Source of the DNA: Gemella haemolysans
GTDB taxonomy: Bacteria; Bacillota; Bacilli; Staphylococcales; Gemellaceae
Direction: 5' to 3'
DNA length: 64,000 nucleotides
Assembly: GCF_901873445.1 (NCBI RefSeq)
Contig: NZ_CABFLN010000069.1
Location: forward strand, 12,990 to 76,989
The notes beneath the pieces are model-generated. The model saw nothing but the letters and a program-made list of their open reading frames with translations. It was not told where the DNA came from and made no database searches. Below, piece after piece: positions 13,172 to 22,109 of the stretch. Every line of letters starts with the position of its first letter. Position 1 is the first letter of the stretch. The position numbers and the translations under genes are program-made.

Positions 13172-13705
13172 TTAAGATACTACATTAATTATTTCATAAA
13201 TAATATATCCTGAAAGAAGTATTAATACGAAATTCATATACAATCTAAGTTTTTCTTTTAGAATTATAGAAATAATATTGATAATTATTACTCCTATGCA
13301 GACTCCTAAAGTATTATCTATCAAGTCTGTTATATCAGGGAACCCAATAGTCAAGATATATTGAGTAGATTCATATGTTAAACTTAATATAAACCCTAAA
13401 ATTATAGCTCTTAAACCAGATGATTTAGGATATAGCATTTTGATATAAAAGCTAAAAGGTATAAAGAAAATTATATTAAGTAAAACCTCAACAATGTCAA
13501 AATTTCCAAATCTGTATGGTACTAGATTGATTGTTCTCCAAGATACACCAGGATAAAGTAATACACGAGGATTATATATCCAAGAAAAATTACTACTGTG
13601 TAGTAAGTTCCAATCCATTTTAGCTACTATTACCCATGTAAGTATAAATAAATATACAAAAAATAGAAATAATGTTAATTTTCTACTGTTTAGAAAAGAT
13701 TTCAA
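13172..13705 (-). CDS. VanZ-like family membrane protein
   Basis: A 177-residue integral membrane protein with about four or five hydrophobic segments. It carries VanZ-family signatures: NLVPYRFG, EVLLNIIFFIPFSFY, YESTQYILTIGFPDITDLIDNTLG. VanZ gives low-level teicoplanin resistance in enterococci; the wider family is of unknown function at the cell envelope. The start is TTG at 13705: AAAGGAG is 7 bp before it. The nearby ATG at 13710 is out of frame, ends after two codons and is too close to the ribosome binding site. This gene and the next are the only inverted genes in the first 23 kb. Confidence 0.82.
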   Translation of the reverse strand: MKSFLNSRKLTLFLFFVYLFILTWVIVAKMDWNLLHSSNFSWIYNPRVLLYPGVSWRTINLVPYRFGNFDIVEVLLNIIFFIPFSFYIKMLYPKSSGLRAIILGFILSLTYESTQYILTIGFPDITDLIDNTLGVCIGVIIINIISIILKEKLRLYMNFVLILLSGYIIYEIINVVS

Positions 13706-13771
13706 AACATTCTCCTTTCTTTAATTACACTTATGATAATGTTAGCAAAACTTATTAAAATTTACTTAAAT

Positions 13772-14149
13772 TTATTTTTTAATTATTAATTGAACTTGTT
13801 CTGTAATAATTCCCGCTTCGCTTTTTAAATATAAAGTAAAATTAGTTTCACTAAAATCAAATTTATTGTCTTTATCAAACATAACTTCATAATAAGAAGG
13901 ATAATGAACAGTACCTATGTTTGTAGAAAGTTCTTTATCATATTTATCCCATTTAATATTTTTGTCTTCTTTAGAAACAATTAGAATTCTATATTTATCA
14001 TATACTTGACAATGACACCCATTAACGTTATCTGAATATGGACTATTTCCATCTAAATAGTCGATAATAATATCATATGCACTAGTGTCTGTACTTCCAA
14101 ATTTTTTATAAATACAATTCACAGCTGAATCAGTAAATGTAATTTTCAT
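13772..14149 (-). CDS. HesB/YneR-like iron-sulfur cluster biosynthesis family protein
   Basis: A 125-residue protein beginning MKITFTDSAVNCIYKKFG. The mid part (GCHCQVYDKYRILIVSK) and late part (IGTVHYPSYYEVMFDKDNKFDF...LYLKSEAGIITEQVQLII) match the YneR-like branch of the HesB fold common in lactic acid bacteria and staphylococci. The three conserved Cys of true A-type Fe-S carriers are not arranged as usual, with only a mid-protein C-H-C pair, so Fe-S function is doubtful. The frame extends upstream, but AGGAGA lies 7 bp before ATG 14149. Confidence 0.72.
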   Translation of the reverse strand: MKITFTDSAVNCIYKKFGSTDTSAYDIIIDYLDGNSPYSDNVNGCHCQVYDKYRILIVSKEDKNIKWDKYDKELSTNIGTVHYPSYYEVMFDKDNKFDFSETNFTLYLKSEAGIITEQVQLIIKK

Positions 14150-14254
14150 ACTAACATCTCCTAATAAATTATTTATAATATATTTTAACACATAACGGAA
14201 GGATACTAATAATAATTGATTTCATTGTGAGTATGTCTACTAGAATCACTACAA

Positions 14255-14326
14255 TATAAAAGCTTTTTAAATTACCAATAAAATGTGAGGGGATGACTCG
14301 TAAAATAAATTTTTAATTCACTCCTA
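14255..14326 (+). repeat. Degenerate copy of the GAGTGACTC hairpin repeat
   Basis: This AT-rich stretch aligns with 47215-47303. Both have ATAAAAGCTTTTTA, then AATAAA, GTG, GACTC and a terminal CACTCC. It is a shorter, decayed copy of the dispersed element and lies in the divergent gap between the HesB-like gene and apt. Confidence 0.6.
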
Positions 14327-14407
14327 TAATTTTTATTATAAGTAGAATCATATATTGTTCAATTTCTAATAATTCACTATTTCTTAGTCTTTAAATAGTG
14401 TTTAAAA

Positions 14408-14436
14408 TTGCTTATTTTAGGATTTTATAGTATAAT
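14408..14436 (+). promoter_or_regulatory. apt promoter
   Basis: TTGCTT (14408-14413), a 17-bp spacer and TATAAT (14431-14436) lie 39 bp before the apt start codon. AGGAGA at 14458-14463 is the ribosome binding site. Confidence 0.75.
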
Positions 14437-14475
14437 AATTGAGTTAAGAAAACATTTAGGAGAAAAGTAAAATAA

Positions 14476-14988
14476 ATGAATTTAGAAAAATACATTTCAA
14501 TCGTAGAAAATTGGCCAAAAGAAGGAATTAGTTTTAAAGATATTACTACATTAATGGCAGATGGTGAGGCATATAAATATGCTACTGATCAAATCGTTAA
14601 CTATGCAAAAGAAAAAAAAGTTGATGTAGTAGTAGGACCAGAGGCTCGTGGTTTCATTATTGGATGTCCTGTATCATATTCACTAGGTATAGGGTTCGTT
14701 CCGGTTAGAAAACCTAATAAATTACCACGTGAAGTTATTTCTTATCAATATGATTTAGAGTATGGTAGTAATACTTTAACAATGCACAAAGATGCTATTA
14801 AACCTGGTCAACGTGTTCTAATCACTGACGATTTATTAGCTACAGGTGGAACAATTGAAGCAACAATTAAATTAGTAGAAGAATTAGGAGGAATCGTAGT
14901 AGGTATTGCATTCTTAATCGAATTAGATGGTCTAAATGGAATGGACAAACTACAAGGTTATGATGTTCTTACATTACTAAAAATGTAA
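14476..14988 (+). CDS. apt: Adenine phosphoribosyltransferase
   Basis: Salvages adenine to AMP using PRPP. The 170-residue protein has the family start ([22 protein letters not shown]), the flexible catalytic loop ([22 protein letters not shown]) and the PRPP-binding motif [13 protein letters not shown]. Length is normal. In Bacillus and relatives apt follows recJ; here recJ is 2.3 kb upstream, separated by the Fur remnant and two inverted genes, so an ancestral recJ-apt neighbourhood may have been interrupted. Confidence 0.97.
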   Translation: MNLEKYISIVENWPKEGISFKDITTLMADGEAYKYATDQIVNYAKEKKVDVVVGPEARGFIIGCPVSYSLGIGFVPVRKPNKLPREVISYQYDLEYGSNTLTMHKDAIKPGQRVLITDDLLATGGTIEATIKLVEELGGIVVGIAFLIELDGLNGMDKLQGYDVLTLLKM

Positions 14989-15012
14989 TCTACTATGAAA
15001 TAATTAAATAAT

Positions 15013-17880
15013 ATGACATTTGAACTAATAGAAAAGAAATATCTACAAAATATTAATACAAATGCTTATCTTTATGAGCATAGCAAAACTCGTGCTAGAT
15101 TAGTTTTCTTTGAAAATGATGATATAAATAAAAGTTTTAGCATAAGTTTTAAAACAATCCCTTATAATGATAATGGTATTTTTCATATTTTAGAACATTC
15201 TGTTTTATGTGGTTCAGCGAAATATCCAGTAAAAGAACCTTTTGTAGAACTACTTAAAGGTTCTTTTAATACATTTTTAAATGCAATGACATTTCCTGAT
15301 AAAACCATATATCCAGTATCGTCTAAAAATGAAAAAGATTTAGAACTATTAATGGACATCTATTTAGATGCGGTATTTAATCCAAATTTAAAAGTTAATA
15401 AGAATATATTAGCTCAAGAAGGATGGCATTATCATTTAGAAAATAAAGAAGATGACCTTATATATAAAGGTGTAGTTTATAATGAAATGAAAGGTGCCTA
15501 TTCATCAGTAGATGAGGTTCTTGATCAATATGTAAGTGAACACTTATTTAGTGACACACCTTATAAATATTCTTCAGGAGGGAAACCAGAGGCTATTCCT
15601 TTAATAACACAAGAAGAATTTTTAGAAACATATAATTATAATTATCACCCAAGTAACAGTTATATCTTCTTATATGGCAATCTAAATGTAGACCCATATT
15701 TAGAACATATCGATAGTTATTTAAATAACTATGATTATAAAGATTATAGTGACTATAACTTATCACGTCAAAATCATTTTTCAAAAGAAATTGTTAAGCG
15801 AACTTATTTTAACGAAGAGCTAAGTAACAAGGCATATGTTGCATACAATTACATCCTTGGTGATAGTAATGAGTTTAGTAAAATCGAGAATATTGATATA
15901 ATAGATGATATTCTTCTTGGAAGTAGTAACACAGAATTTAGAAAATATTTCATAGAAAATGATTTTTGTGAAGATGTTTATAGTTATGTTCAAAAAGATA
16001 GAAAAGAAACTGTCTATTCAATCATCTTCAAATATGTAAAAGATGATAAATTAGATAATCTTGATACTGAATACAAAAATCTTCTTAAATCAATCATTGA
16101 AAAAGGTTTTGATTATGAGCAAGTACAAGCTTCAATCAATAAGAAAAATTTCTCAATTAAAGAAGAAATTAACAAAACTTCTGCACCAAAAGGTGTTTCT
16201 TACGCAATAAGATTATTAAGAACTTGGCTTTACAGTGAAGAAGACATACTGTCTTCATTTGATTTAGATAAAGTTATAGCTGATTTACAAGAAAATTGTA
16301 AAGATAAAAAATATGAAAGTCTTGCAATAGAGTTCCTAATTAATAATGAGAAACAAGCTGTTTTACAGTTAATTCCAACTTTAGAAAAAGAGCAAAAAGA
16401 GAAAAATCTAGTTGAATACAAAGCTTCATTATCTGAAAATGAACTACAAGATATAGTCGAAAATACTACCTCTTTACAAAACTGGCAAAATAGTATAGAT
16501 AAGAAAGAAGATTTTGAAAAAATTAAATGTGTTGATGCTAAAGAAGTTGAATTAAAAAATCCTTTTGAAGAAACATTATTTGAAACATATAAAGATTTAA
16601 AATTCTCTCATTATAATGCAGTAACAAATGGAATTTCTTATACTAAATTACTTTTTGATATTAGCGATTTTGAGCTAGAACAGCTTCAATACGCTTCAAT
16701 TTTATCATATTTATTATTTAACTTTAACACAAAAAATAAAACCGAGGCAGAAGTTATTAAAGAAATTGGAGCAAATCTTGGTGGAGTTAGTTCATATATA
16801 GATGTCTTTAGGAAACATAAGAGTGACGAATGCGAAGTTAAATTTATAATTAGTGCAAAAAATCTTGTTGAAAAATCAGAAGAATTAGCTGATATATTAG
16901 AAGAAACAACACTAAACGTTGATTTTGAAGATAAAGAAGCATTATACAACGTCCTATTAGAAGTTAAATTAATGTTAGAAAACAAATTCAAGAATTCAGG
17001 GCATGCATTTGTAGCACGTCGAATTAGTGGATTCTATAATCCACAAAGTAAGTTAGCATCATACCATGGTGAATATGACTTCTACTTATTCGTGAATAAG
17101 TTACTAGATAATTATGAAACTGACAATAAAAGTATAAGAGAAAATCTTTATAATATAGCTAAGTTAATTTTCAATAAATCTAGATTATTAACTAACTTTG
17201 TTGGAAATAAAGAAGAATATAATGATTTTAAAGAAGTTTTTACTAGCTTCTTAGAAAAATATCCAAAAGATTCAAATAGACAAAAAGGATTCGAAATAGA
17301 ATTAGAAGAACATGGTTATTCTGAAGGATTTTACTTTGATTCTCTTGTGCAGTATGTGGGTGTTGGATACAATATTAAAGATTATACCGGAACTCATCTA
17401 GTATTGAGACATATCCTAAGTTTAGATTATTTATGGAATAATGTTCGTGTGAAAAATGGTGCTTACGGTTCTGGAGCAATATTTAATAACTTTGGTGATT
17501 TTAACTTATGGTCTTATCGTGATCCTAATTTAGTTGAAACACTAGATATATATTATAATATTGATAACTATGTCCGAAACTTTGTCGCCGATCAAAATGA
17601 TTTAAATAAATACATTATCGGTACATTGAATACATTAGATGTATTGATGTCACCAAGTGCGTTAGCAACATATTCACTTAATAAATATTTAACAAATTCA
17701 CCATTTAATATTTATGATGAACTTGTAGATGAAATTAAAAATACCACAGTTGAAGATATACAAAAATTAGCAACTGTATTTGAAAATATGAAGTCTATAG
17801 CCTATACTTGTGTACTAGGTTCAAAAGAAAAAGTATTAGAAAATAAAGATTTATTCAATGAAACAATTGAATTAAAATAG
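15013..17880 (+). CDS. M16C-family zinc metallopeptidase (presequence-protease-like)
   Basis: A 955-residue two-lobed peptidase. The inverted zinc motif HILEH is at residues 58-62 (HILEHSVLCGS), and a downstream Glu lies in VVYNEMKGAYSS near residue 158, as in PreP/insulinase-type enzymes. The second half carries the M16C-associated domain, with no second zinc site, ending in a normal C-terminal lobe. No signal peptide is present, so it is probably a cytosolic oligopeptide-degrading enzyme. No clear ribosome binding site precedes ATG 15013. It lies 24 bp after apt and 12 bp before trmB, suggesting one operon. Confidence 0.9.
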   Translation: MTFELIEKKYLQNINTNAYLYEHSKTRARLVFFENDDINKSFSISFKTIPYNDNGIFHILEHSVLCGSAKYPVKEPFVELLKGSFNTFLNAMTFPDKTIYPVSSKNEKDLELLMDIYLDAVFNPNLKVNKNILAQEGWHYHLENKEDDLIYKGVVYNEMKGAYSSVDEVLDQYVSEHLFSDTPYKYSSGGKPEAIPLITQEEFLETYNYNYHPSNSYIFLYGNLNVDPYLEHIDSYLNNYDYKDYSDYNLSRQNHFSKEIVKRTYFNEELSNKAYVAYNYILGDSNEFSKIENIDIIDDILLGSSNTEFRKYFIENDFCEDVYSYVQKDRKETVYSIIFKYVKDDKLDNLDTEYKNLLKSIIEKGFDYEQVQASINKKNFSIKEEINKTSAPKGVSYAIRLLRTWLYSEEDILSSFDLDKVIADLQENCKDKKYESLAIEFLINNEKQAVLQLIPTLEKEQKEKNLVEYKASLSENELQDIVENTTSLQNWQNSIDKKEDFEKIKCVDAKEVELKNPFEETLFETYKDLKFSHYNAVTNGISYTKLLFDISDFELEQLQYASILSYLLFNFNTKNKTEAEVIKEIGANLGGVSSYIDVFRKHKSDECEVKFIISAKNLVEKSEELADILEETTLNVDFEDKEALYNVLLEVKLMLENKFKNSGHAFVARRISGFYNPQSKLASYHGEYDFYLFVNKLLDNYETDNKSIRENLYNIAKLIFNKSRLLTNFVGNKEEYNDFKEVFTSFLEKYPKDSNRQKGFEIELEEHGYSEGFYFDSLVQYVGVGYNIKDYTGTHLVLRHILSLDYLWNNVRVKNGAYGSGAIFNNFGDFNLWSYRDPNLVETLDIYYNIDNYVRNFVADQNDLNKYIIGTLNTLDVLMSPSALATYSLNKYLTNSPFNIYDELVDEIKNTTVEDIQKLATVFENMKSIAYTCVLGSKEKVLENKDLFNETIELK

Positions 17881-17892
17881 AAAGGTGCATGA

Positions 17893-18534
17893 ATGAGAGT
17901 TCGAAATAGAGCAGACGCAAGAGAGCGTTTAGAAAATAGTCCCGTTGTATTTTTACAACCTAAGGATAATAAAGGGAAATGGAAAGAAATATTTGGAAAT
18001 GAAAATCCAATTCATCTTGAAATAGGGAGTGGAAAAGGTAAGTTTATTCATACATTAGCAGAAAAACATCCAAATATAAACTTTATCGCAATGGAGGCTC
18101 AACCTACTGTATTAACATTTCTATTAGATAAAGTAGAAGAAACACACAGAGAAAATCTGAAACTAATTTCTGGTAATGCAGAAGATTTACTTGAATATTT
18201 TGCTGAAGGAGAAGTAGATCAACTTTATCTAAACTTCTCTGACCCATGGCCAAAAACAAGACACGAGAAAAGACGACTAACATTCCACACATTTTTATCT
18301 CGTTATGAAACTATCCTTAGTGGTGATAAGACTATTATTCAAAAAACAGATAATCAAGGTTTATTTGAATATAGCTTAATGAGTTATGCAAAGTATGGAT
18401 TTACATTCAATAGATTATCATTAGACCTAACAAACAGCGTCTATGAAGAAAATAATGTTCATACAGAATATGAAGATAAGTTTATTAAAAAGGGTAATAG
18501 AATATATATGGTAGAAGCTGTAAAAGTAAAATAA
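17893..18534 (+). CDS. trmB: tRNA (guanine-N7-)-methyltransferase
   Basis: Methylates G46 in the tRNA variable loop with SAM. The 213-residue protein has the SAM-binding motif HLEIGSGKGKFIHTLA and the diagnostic LYLNFSDPWPKTRHEKRRLTFHTFL. GAAAGGTG provides the ribosome binding site. A 28-bp dif-like palindrome begins 8 bp after its stop codon. Confidence 0.96.
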   Translation: MRVRNRADARERLENSPVVFLQPKDNKGKWKEIFGNENPIHLEIGSGKGKFIHTLAEKHPNINFIAMEAQPTVLTFLLDKVEETHRENLKLISGNAEDLLEYFAEGEVDQLYLNFSDPWPKTRHEKRRLTFHTFLSRYETILSGDKTIIQKTDNQGLFEYSLMSYAKYGFTFNRLSLDLTNSVYEENNVHTEYEDKFIKKGNRIYMVEAVKVK

Positions 18535-18542
18535 TCATGTTT

Positions 18543-18570
18543 AGTTTACATAAAGTTAATTATGTAAACT
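18543..18570. repeat. dif-like 28-bp palindrome, copy 1
   Basis: AGTTTACATAA (18543-18553), AGTTAA and TTATGTAAACT (18560-18570) form perfect 11-bp arms around a 6-bp centre. The right arm equals the right half-site of Bacillus/Staphylococcus dif as I recall it. The palindrome extends three more bases on each side (TTT/AAA). No T-run follows on either strand, so it is not a standard terminator. Confidence 0.7.
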
Positions 18571-18628
18571 AAATACTTGAGATATACTTTGTTTATAGCA
18601 TTTTACATTAAAATTAATCGTTTTTACC

Positions 18629-18657
18629 TTGATTTTAAAAAAATTTTTATTTATAAT
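18629..18657 (+). promoter_or_regulatory. efp promoter
   Basis: TTGATT (18629-18634), a 17-bp AT-rich spacer and TATAAT (18652-18657). AAAGGAGAAA follows before the ATG at 18691. Confidence 0.78.
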
Positions 18658-18690
18658 AATATTAGTACAAATTAAAGGAGAAATACAATA

Positions 18691-19248
18691 ATGATATCAG
18701 TTAATGATTTTAAAACTGGAGTTACTATCGAAGTTGATGGAAACATTTGGAAAGTAATGGAATTCCAACACGTTAAACCTGGTAAAGGAGCTGCTTTCGT
18801 ACGTTCTAAATTAAGAAACATGCGTACAGGTGCAGTTAATGATAAAACATTCAGAGCTGGTGAAAAAGTAGCAAAAGCTCAAATCAATAACCAAAAAATG
18901 TCATATCTTTACTCAACAGGTGAAGCTTATGTATTTATGGATAACTCTACTTACGAGCAAATCGAAGTACCTGAAGCACAATTAGAATACGAATTAAACT
19001 TCTTAAAAGAAAACATGGAAGTTTCAATCTTAATGTTTGGTGATGAAATCTTAGGTATTGACTTACCAACAACAGTAGAACTTACTGTAACTGAAACTGA
19101 ACCTGGTGTTAAAGGTGATACTGCACAAGGAGCTACTAAAGCTGCTACAGTAGAAACTGGATACACATTACAAGTACCTCTATTCGTTAAAGAAGGAGAT
19201 GTATTAGTAATCAATACAGCAGAAGGTTCTTACGTATCAAGAGCATAA
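18691..19248 (+). CDS. efp: Elongation factor P
   Basis: Relieves ribosome stalling at polyproline stretches. The 185-residue protein has the three-domain EF-P length and the motifs [33 protein letters not shown] (modification-loop Lys at the tip of domain I) and [19 protein letters not shown] near the C-terminus. It has its own promoter and terminator. Confidence 0.97.
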   Translation: MISVNDFKTGVTIEVDGNIWKVMEFQHVKPGKGAAFVRSKLRNMRTGAVNDKTFRAGEKVAKAQINNQKMSYLYSTGEAYVFMDNSTYEQIEVPEAQLEYELNFLKENMEVSILMFGDEILGIDLPTTVELTVTETEPGVKGDTAQGATKAATVETGYTLQVPLFVKEGDVLVINTAEGSYVSRA

Positions 19249-19263
19249 TTTATGAATAATTTA

Positions 19264-19299
19264 AAAACTCTCTATTATTACTATGATAGAGAGTTTTTT
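19264..19299 (+). terminator. Rho-independent terminator after efp
   Basis: ACTCTCTAT (19267-19275) pairs with ATAGAGAGT (19286-19294), followed by six T residues. The ribosome binding site of the next gene starts only a few bases later, so some read-through is probable. Confidence 0.85.
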
Positions 19300-19315
19300 A
19301 TGAAAGGAGAAAATA

Positions 19316-19858
19316 ATGAAATACGTACTTTTGCTTCGTGGAATCAATGTTGGTGGTAGAAATAAGGTTTCTATGGCTGATTTGAAAGATGCGATTACTG
19401 GTTTAGGATATGAAAATGTTATTACTTATATAAACAGTGGCAATATAATATTTAATTCCACTGAAAATATAGGTGTTGTCAATGATAAAATATCACAGAT
19501 ATTGAATTCATATCCTTTCAAAATTAATAAAGTAATACTAACAAAACAAGAATACATAGAAGAACTTAAAAATTTGCCTAGTTGGTGGAATGATGATTTT
19601 TATAGAAAAGATGTACTATTTTATAGTGAGGATATAGATTTCTCTAGTATAAAAGAACGAATAAATAGTATGCCCTTAAACGAAGAAAATGTTTATTTTG
19701 GAAAAAGAGCTGTTTTTTGGGGGAAATTTAATGAAAAGAACTATTTAAAAACGGCATATCATAAATATTTAATTAAAGAATCTTTCTATAAAGCTGTTAC
19801 TATTAGAAACGGAAGAACTTTTATGAAAATCGCTGAGTTACTAGATAAAGAACACTAA
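19316..19858 (+). CDS. DUF1697 family protein
   Basis: A 180-residue protein opening with the DUF1697 signature (YVLLLRGINVGGRNKVSMADL...ITYINSGNIIF). It also has the central VILTKQEY and late VTIRNGRTFMKIAEL segments. Its function is unknown. GAAAGGAG gives a good ribosome binding site, but no separate promoter is obvious, so it may depend on read-through from efp. Confidence 0.85.
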   Translation: MKYVLLLRGINVGGRNKVSMADLKDAITGLGYENVITYINSGNIIFNSTENIGVVNDKISQILNSYPFKINKVILTKQEYIEELKNLPSWWNDDFYRKDVLFYSEDIDFSSIKERINSMPLNEENVYFGKRAVFWGKFNEKNYLKTAYHKYLIKESFYKAVTIRNGRTFMKIAELLDKEH

Positions 19859-19899
19859 TTCTATAGTAAGCGTATATCTTTACTTGATATAGCTAATAA

Positions 19900-19908
19900 T
19901 GATATAAT
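19900..19908 (+). promoter_or_regulatory. Extended -10 promoter for the GntP permease
   Basis: TGATATAAT (TATAAT at 19903-19908). The best -35 candidate, TTTACT at 19879, has an 18-bp spacer. Confidence 0.55.
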
Positions 19909-19937
19909 TACCTAATGAAAAAATTAAGGAGAATATA

Positions 19938-21338
19938 ATGAAATTAGATAAAATATTAATCGGCTTAGGATTAATTATATATTCAATCCTAGCTTATTTT
20001 TTAGGAATTCATTCTTATAAATTGTTATTAGTTTTCTTAGGGATTAGCGTACTAATATTTTTAATAACAAAATTACATTTCGAACCCTTTTTATCAATAC
20101 TTATAGTAGCAATTATTCTAGGTTTATTTTTAGGTTTATCCCCTAGTTCAATAATTGATTCAGTAGAGAAGGGGACAGGATCTCTTCTAGGACATTTATC
20201 TTTAATCTTAGGATTAGGAGCTATGTTTGGAAGAATATTAGAAGAATTAGGAGCAGTAGAAATTACTGCAAAAAAAATGATCAGTTTATTTGGAATTAAG
20301 AGGATTCAATTAGGTCTTCTCATTGCTGGAATGTGTATAAGTTTTTCTTTATTCTTTGATGTAGCTTTTATTTTAGTAATACCAATTATATTGGCAGTAG
20401 CAAAAGAACTAAAATTAGATAAAATTTACTTAGCTTTACCAGCGAGTATAGGAGTACTAACTATCCATGCACTATTTCCGCCACACCCTAGTCCAAGTAT
20501 TATTACTAAGACTTTTCATCTTAATATGGCGGAAGTATTCTTCTATGGTTTAATAGTAGCAATACCAACAGCAATAATAGGTGGTTTATTATTAACAAAT
20601 TCAAAGATGGTACAAACTAAACCTATCGTACAAACAGAACAAAATAATATTAGTGTTTTAAAAATAGAAAAACAGCTGATGAGTTCTAGTTTTGCTATTA
20701 TCTTAATGTTATTACCTGTAATTTTAATTACAATTCCTACTATAGCATTAGGCATAAAAAATTTACCATCTAGTTTAAAAGATATATTAACAATTATAAG
20801 TAATCCAGTTACAGCATTAATTATAAGCTTATTAATAGCTATCTGGAAATTAATGACTGTAAAACATTTACGAATTAGTAGTATTGCTCCATTGTTAAGT
20901 CAATCTATTAAAACAATAGCAGTCGTATTACTTATTAATGGAGCTGCTGGAGGTTTGAAACAGGTATTGGTAGATTCAAAGGTAACAGATGAGATAGTTC
21001 AAATAACTAGTGGTATGAACATATCACCAATACTTATTAGTTTCTTTGTTGCTGCTATTCTAAGAATATCATTAGGTAGTGCAACTATTGCAGCAATTAC
21101 AACGTTAGCAATAGTAGAATCTTTAGTTCCAACTATCAGTTATTCACCGGTATTTATAATGTTGAGTATTACTGCAGGAAGTATATTCTGTTCACATGTA
21201 AATGATCCTGGTTTCTGGTTATTTAAACAGTATTTAAACTTAGATTTTAAAACAACATTTAAAACTTGGACTTTAGGTACGACTATTACTTCTATAGTAG
21301 CATTTATTATAATATTGATTATGACTTCAATTACATAA
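19938..21338 (+). CDS. GntP-family permease (gluconate:H+ symporter family)
   Basis: A 466-residue membrane protein with about 12 hydrophobic segments. It has GntP-family features: GLFLGLSPSSIIDSVEKGTGSLLGHL, FFDVAFILVIPI, HALFPPHPSP and CSHVNDPGFWLFKQYL. Members import gluconate, idonate, glycerate or similar hydroxyacids with protons. No kinase or dehydrogenase gene is adjacent, so the substrate is open. It is transcribed alone. Confidence 0.9.
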   Translation: MKLDKILIGLGLIIYSILAYFLGIHSYKLLLVFLGISVLIFLITKLHFEPFLSILIVAIILGLFLGLSPSSIIDSVEKGTGSLLGHLSLILGLGAMFGRILEELGAVEITAKKMISLFGIKRIQLGLLIAGMCISFSLFFDVAFILVIPIILAVAKELKLDKIYLALPASIGVLTIHALFPPHPSPSIITKTFHLNMAEVFFYGLIVAIPTAIIGGLLLTNSKMVQTKPIVQTEQNNISVLKIEKQLMSSSFAIILMLLPVILITIPTIALGIKNLPSSLKDILTIISNPVTALIISLLIAIWKLMTVKHLRISSIAPLLSQSIKTIAVVLLINGAAGGLKQVLVDSKVTDEIVQITSGMNISPILISFFVAAILRISLGSATIAAITTLAIVESLVPTISYSPVFIMLSITAGSIFCSHVNDPGFWLFKQYLNLDFKTTFKTWTLGTTITSIVAFIIILIMTSIT

Positions 21339-21367
21339 AATATTTTTAAAATAAATAATGTTTTTAC

Positions 21368-21396
21368 TTGATATTTATGATAAGGTATGTTATATT
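21368..21396 (+). promoter_or_regulatory. rpmB promoter
   Basis: TTGATA (21368-21373), a 17-bp spacer and TATATT (21391-21396) preceded by TGT (extended -10). AAAGGAGGA is the ribosome binding site. Confidence 0.75.
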
Positions 21397-21455
21397 AATA
21401 CTTGTGTATGTAGTAAATGTTATGAATAAACTATTTCCAAAAGGAGGATTAATTC

Positions 21456-21644
21456 ATGGCAAAAGTTTGTTACGTTACTGGACGTAAAGCTCGTTCAGGA
21501 AATACTCGTTCACACGCAATGAACGCAAATAAAAGAAAATTCAAAGCTAATCTACAAAAAGTAACAATTTTAGTAGATGGACAACCTAAAAAAGTTTGGG
21601 TTTCTGCTAGAGCTTTAAAATCTGGAAAAGTTGAGCGTGTATAA
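21456..21644 (+). CDS. rpmB: 50S ribosomal protein L28
   Basis: A 62-residue L28 ([23 protein letters not shown]...[10 protein letters not shown]...[14 protein letters not shown]). The first zinc-type Cys pair is absent (only C5), as in the Zn-free form. It is a single-gene unit with its own promoter and terminator. Confidence 0.97.
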   Translation: MAKVCYVTGRKARSGNTRSHAMNANKRKFKANLQKVTILVDGQPKKVWVSARALKSGKVERV

Positions 21645-21660
21645 TTAAGCGATAAACTTT

Positions 21661-21692
21661 AAGCTATCTAAGGAAACTTAGGTAGCTTTTTA
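21661..21692 (+). terminator. Rho-independent terminator after rpmB
   Basis: A 12-bp stem (AAGCTATCTAAG at 21661-21672 with CTTAGGTAGCTT at 21677-21688, one G-T pair) is closed by a GAAA tetraloop and followed by a T-run. Confidence 0.88.
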
Positions 21693-22014
21693 CATTATAA
21701 TTAAAAAATATACGGAAATCAAATAAAATATATACTAAATTAGGTATAAATATCAAATTAGCCATTTAAATCAATTCTAAGAGGTTTTATGTCGTTTTGG
21801 AGTAAATTGTATTAAAAATTAATTTAGAAAGCTTATATGGCGTTTAAATAGGTCATTTTTTTTAGAATTTCAAATTTTAAAGTGAAACTAATTATAATTA
21901 CCCATTAAATAGTAAAAATAAATTTAATATAAAATAGATTTAATAAATAATCACTTATTAAAAACTTAAAATGAAATATTTTATTTTTTATTGAAATAAG
22001 GGGATTGAACTATA
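21693..22014. other. AT-rich gap between rpmB and the xerS promoter
   Basis: About 320 bp with no credible ORF, RNA fold or repeat recognised. An ATATACGG half-site at about 21710 resembles the S24 operator but lacks the second half. No match to streptococcal dif-SL could be made by eye. Confidence 0.5.
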
Positions 22015-22075
22015 TTGAAAGAAACTGATAAATATGATATAATATATTTGTTCGTATAATACATATTATATGTAT
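22015..22075 (+). promoter_or_regulatory. Strong xerS promoter with a palindrome in the leader
   Basis: TTGAAA (22015-22020), a 17-bp spacer and TATAAT (22038-22043) preceded by TGA make a near-consensus promoter. Just downstream of the expected start, ATACATA-TTA-TATGTAT (22059-22075) is an inverted repeat that could be an operator. Confidence 0.68.
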
Positions 22076-22109
22076 AATTAATAAACTTTAGGAGAATGTA
22101 GTAATACCA

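Noticed and set aside
18540..18573. Hairpin after trmB as an ordinary rho-independent terminator
   Set aside because: No T-run on either strand, and the same 28-bp core recurs at two other places; treated as a dif-like repeat instead.
21708..21724. ATATACGGAAATC as a further S24 operator
   Set aside because: Only one half-site is present, and no -35/-10 surrounds it.
21693..22014. A streptococcal-type dif-SL site next to xerS
   Set aside because: No stretch resembling the dif-SL arms around a 6-bp centre could be aligned by eye in the AT-rich gap.
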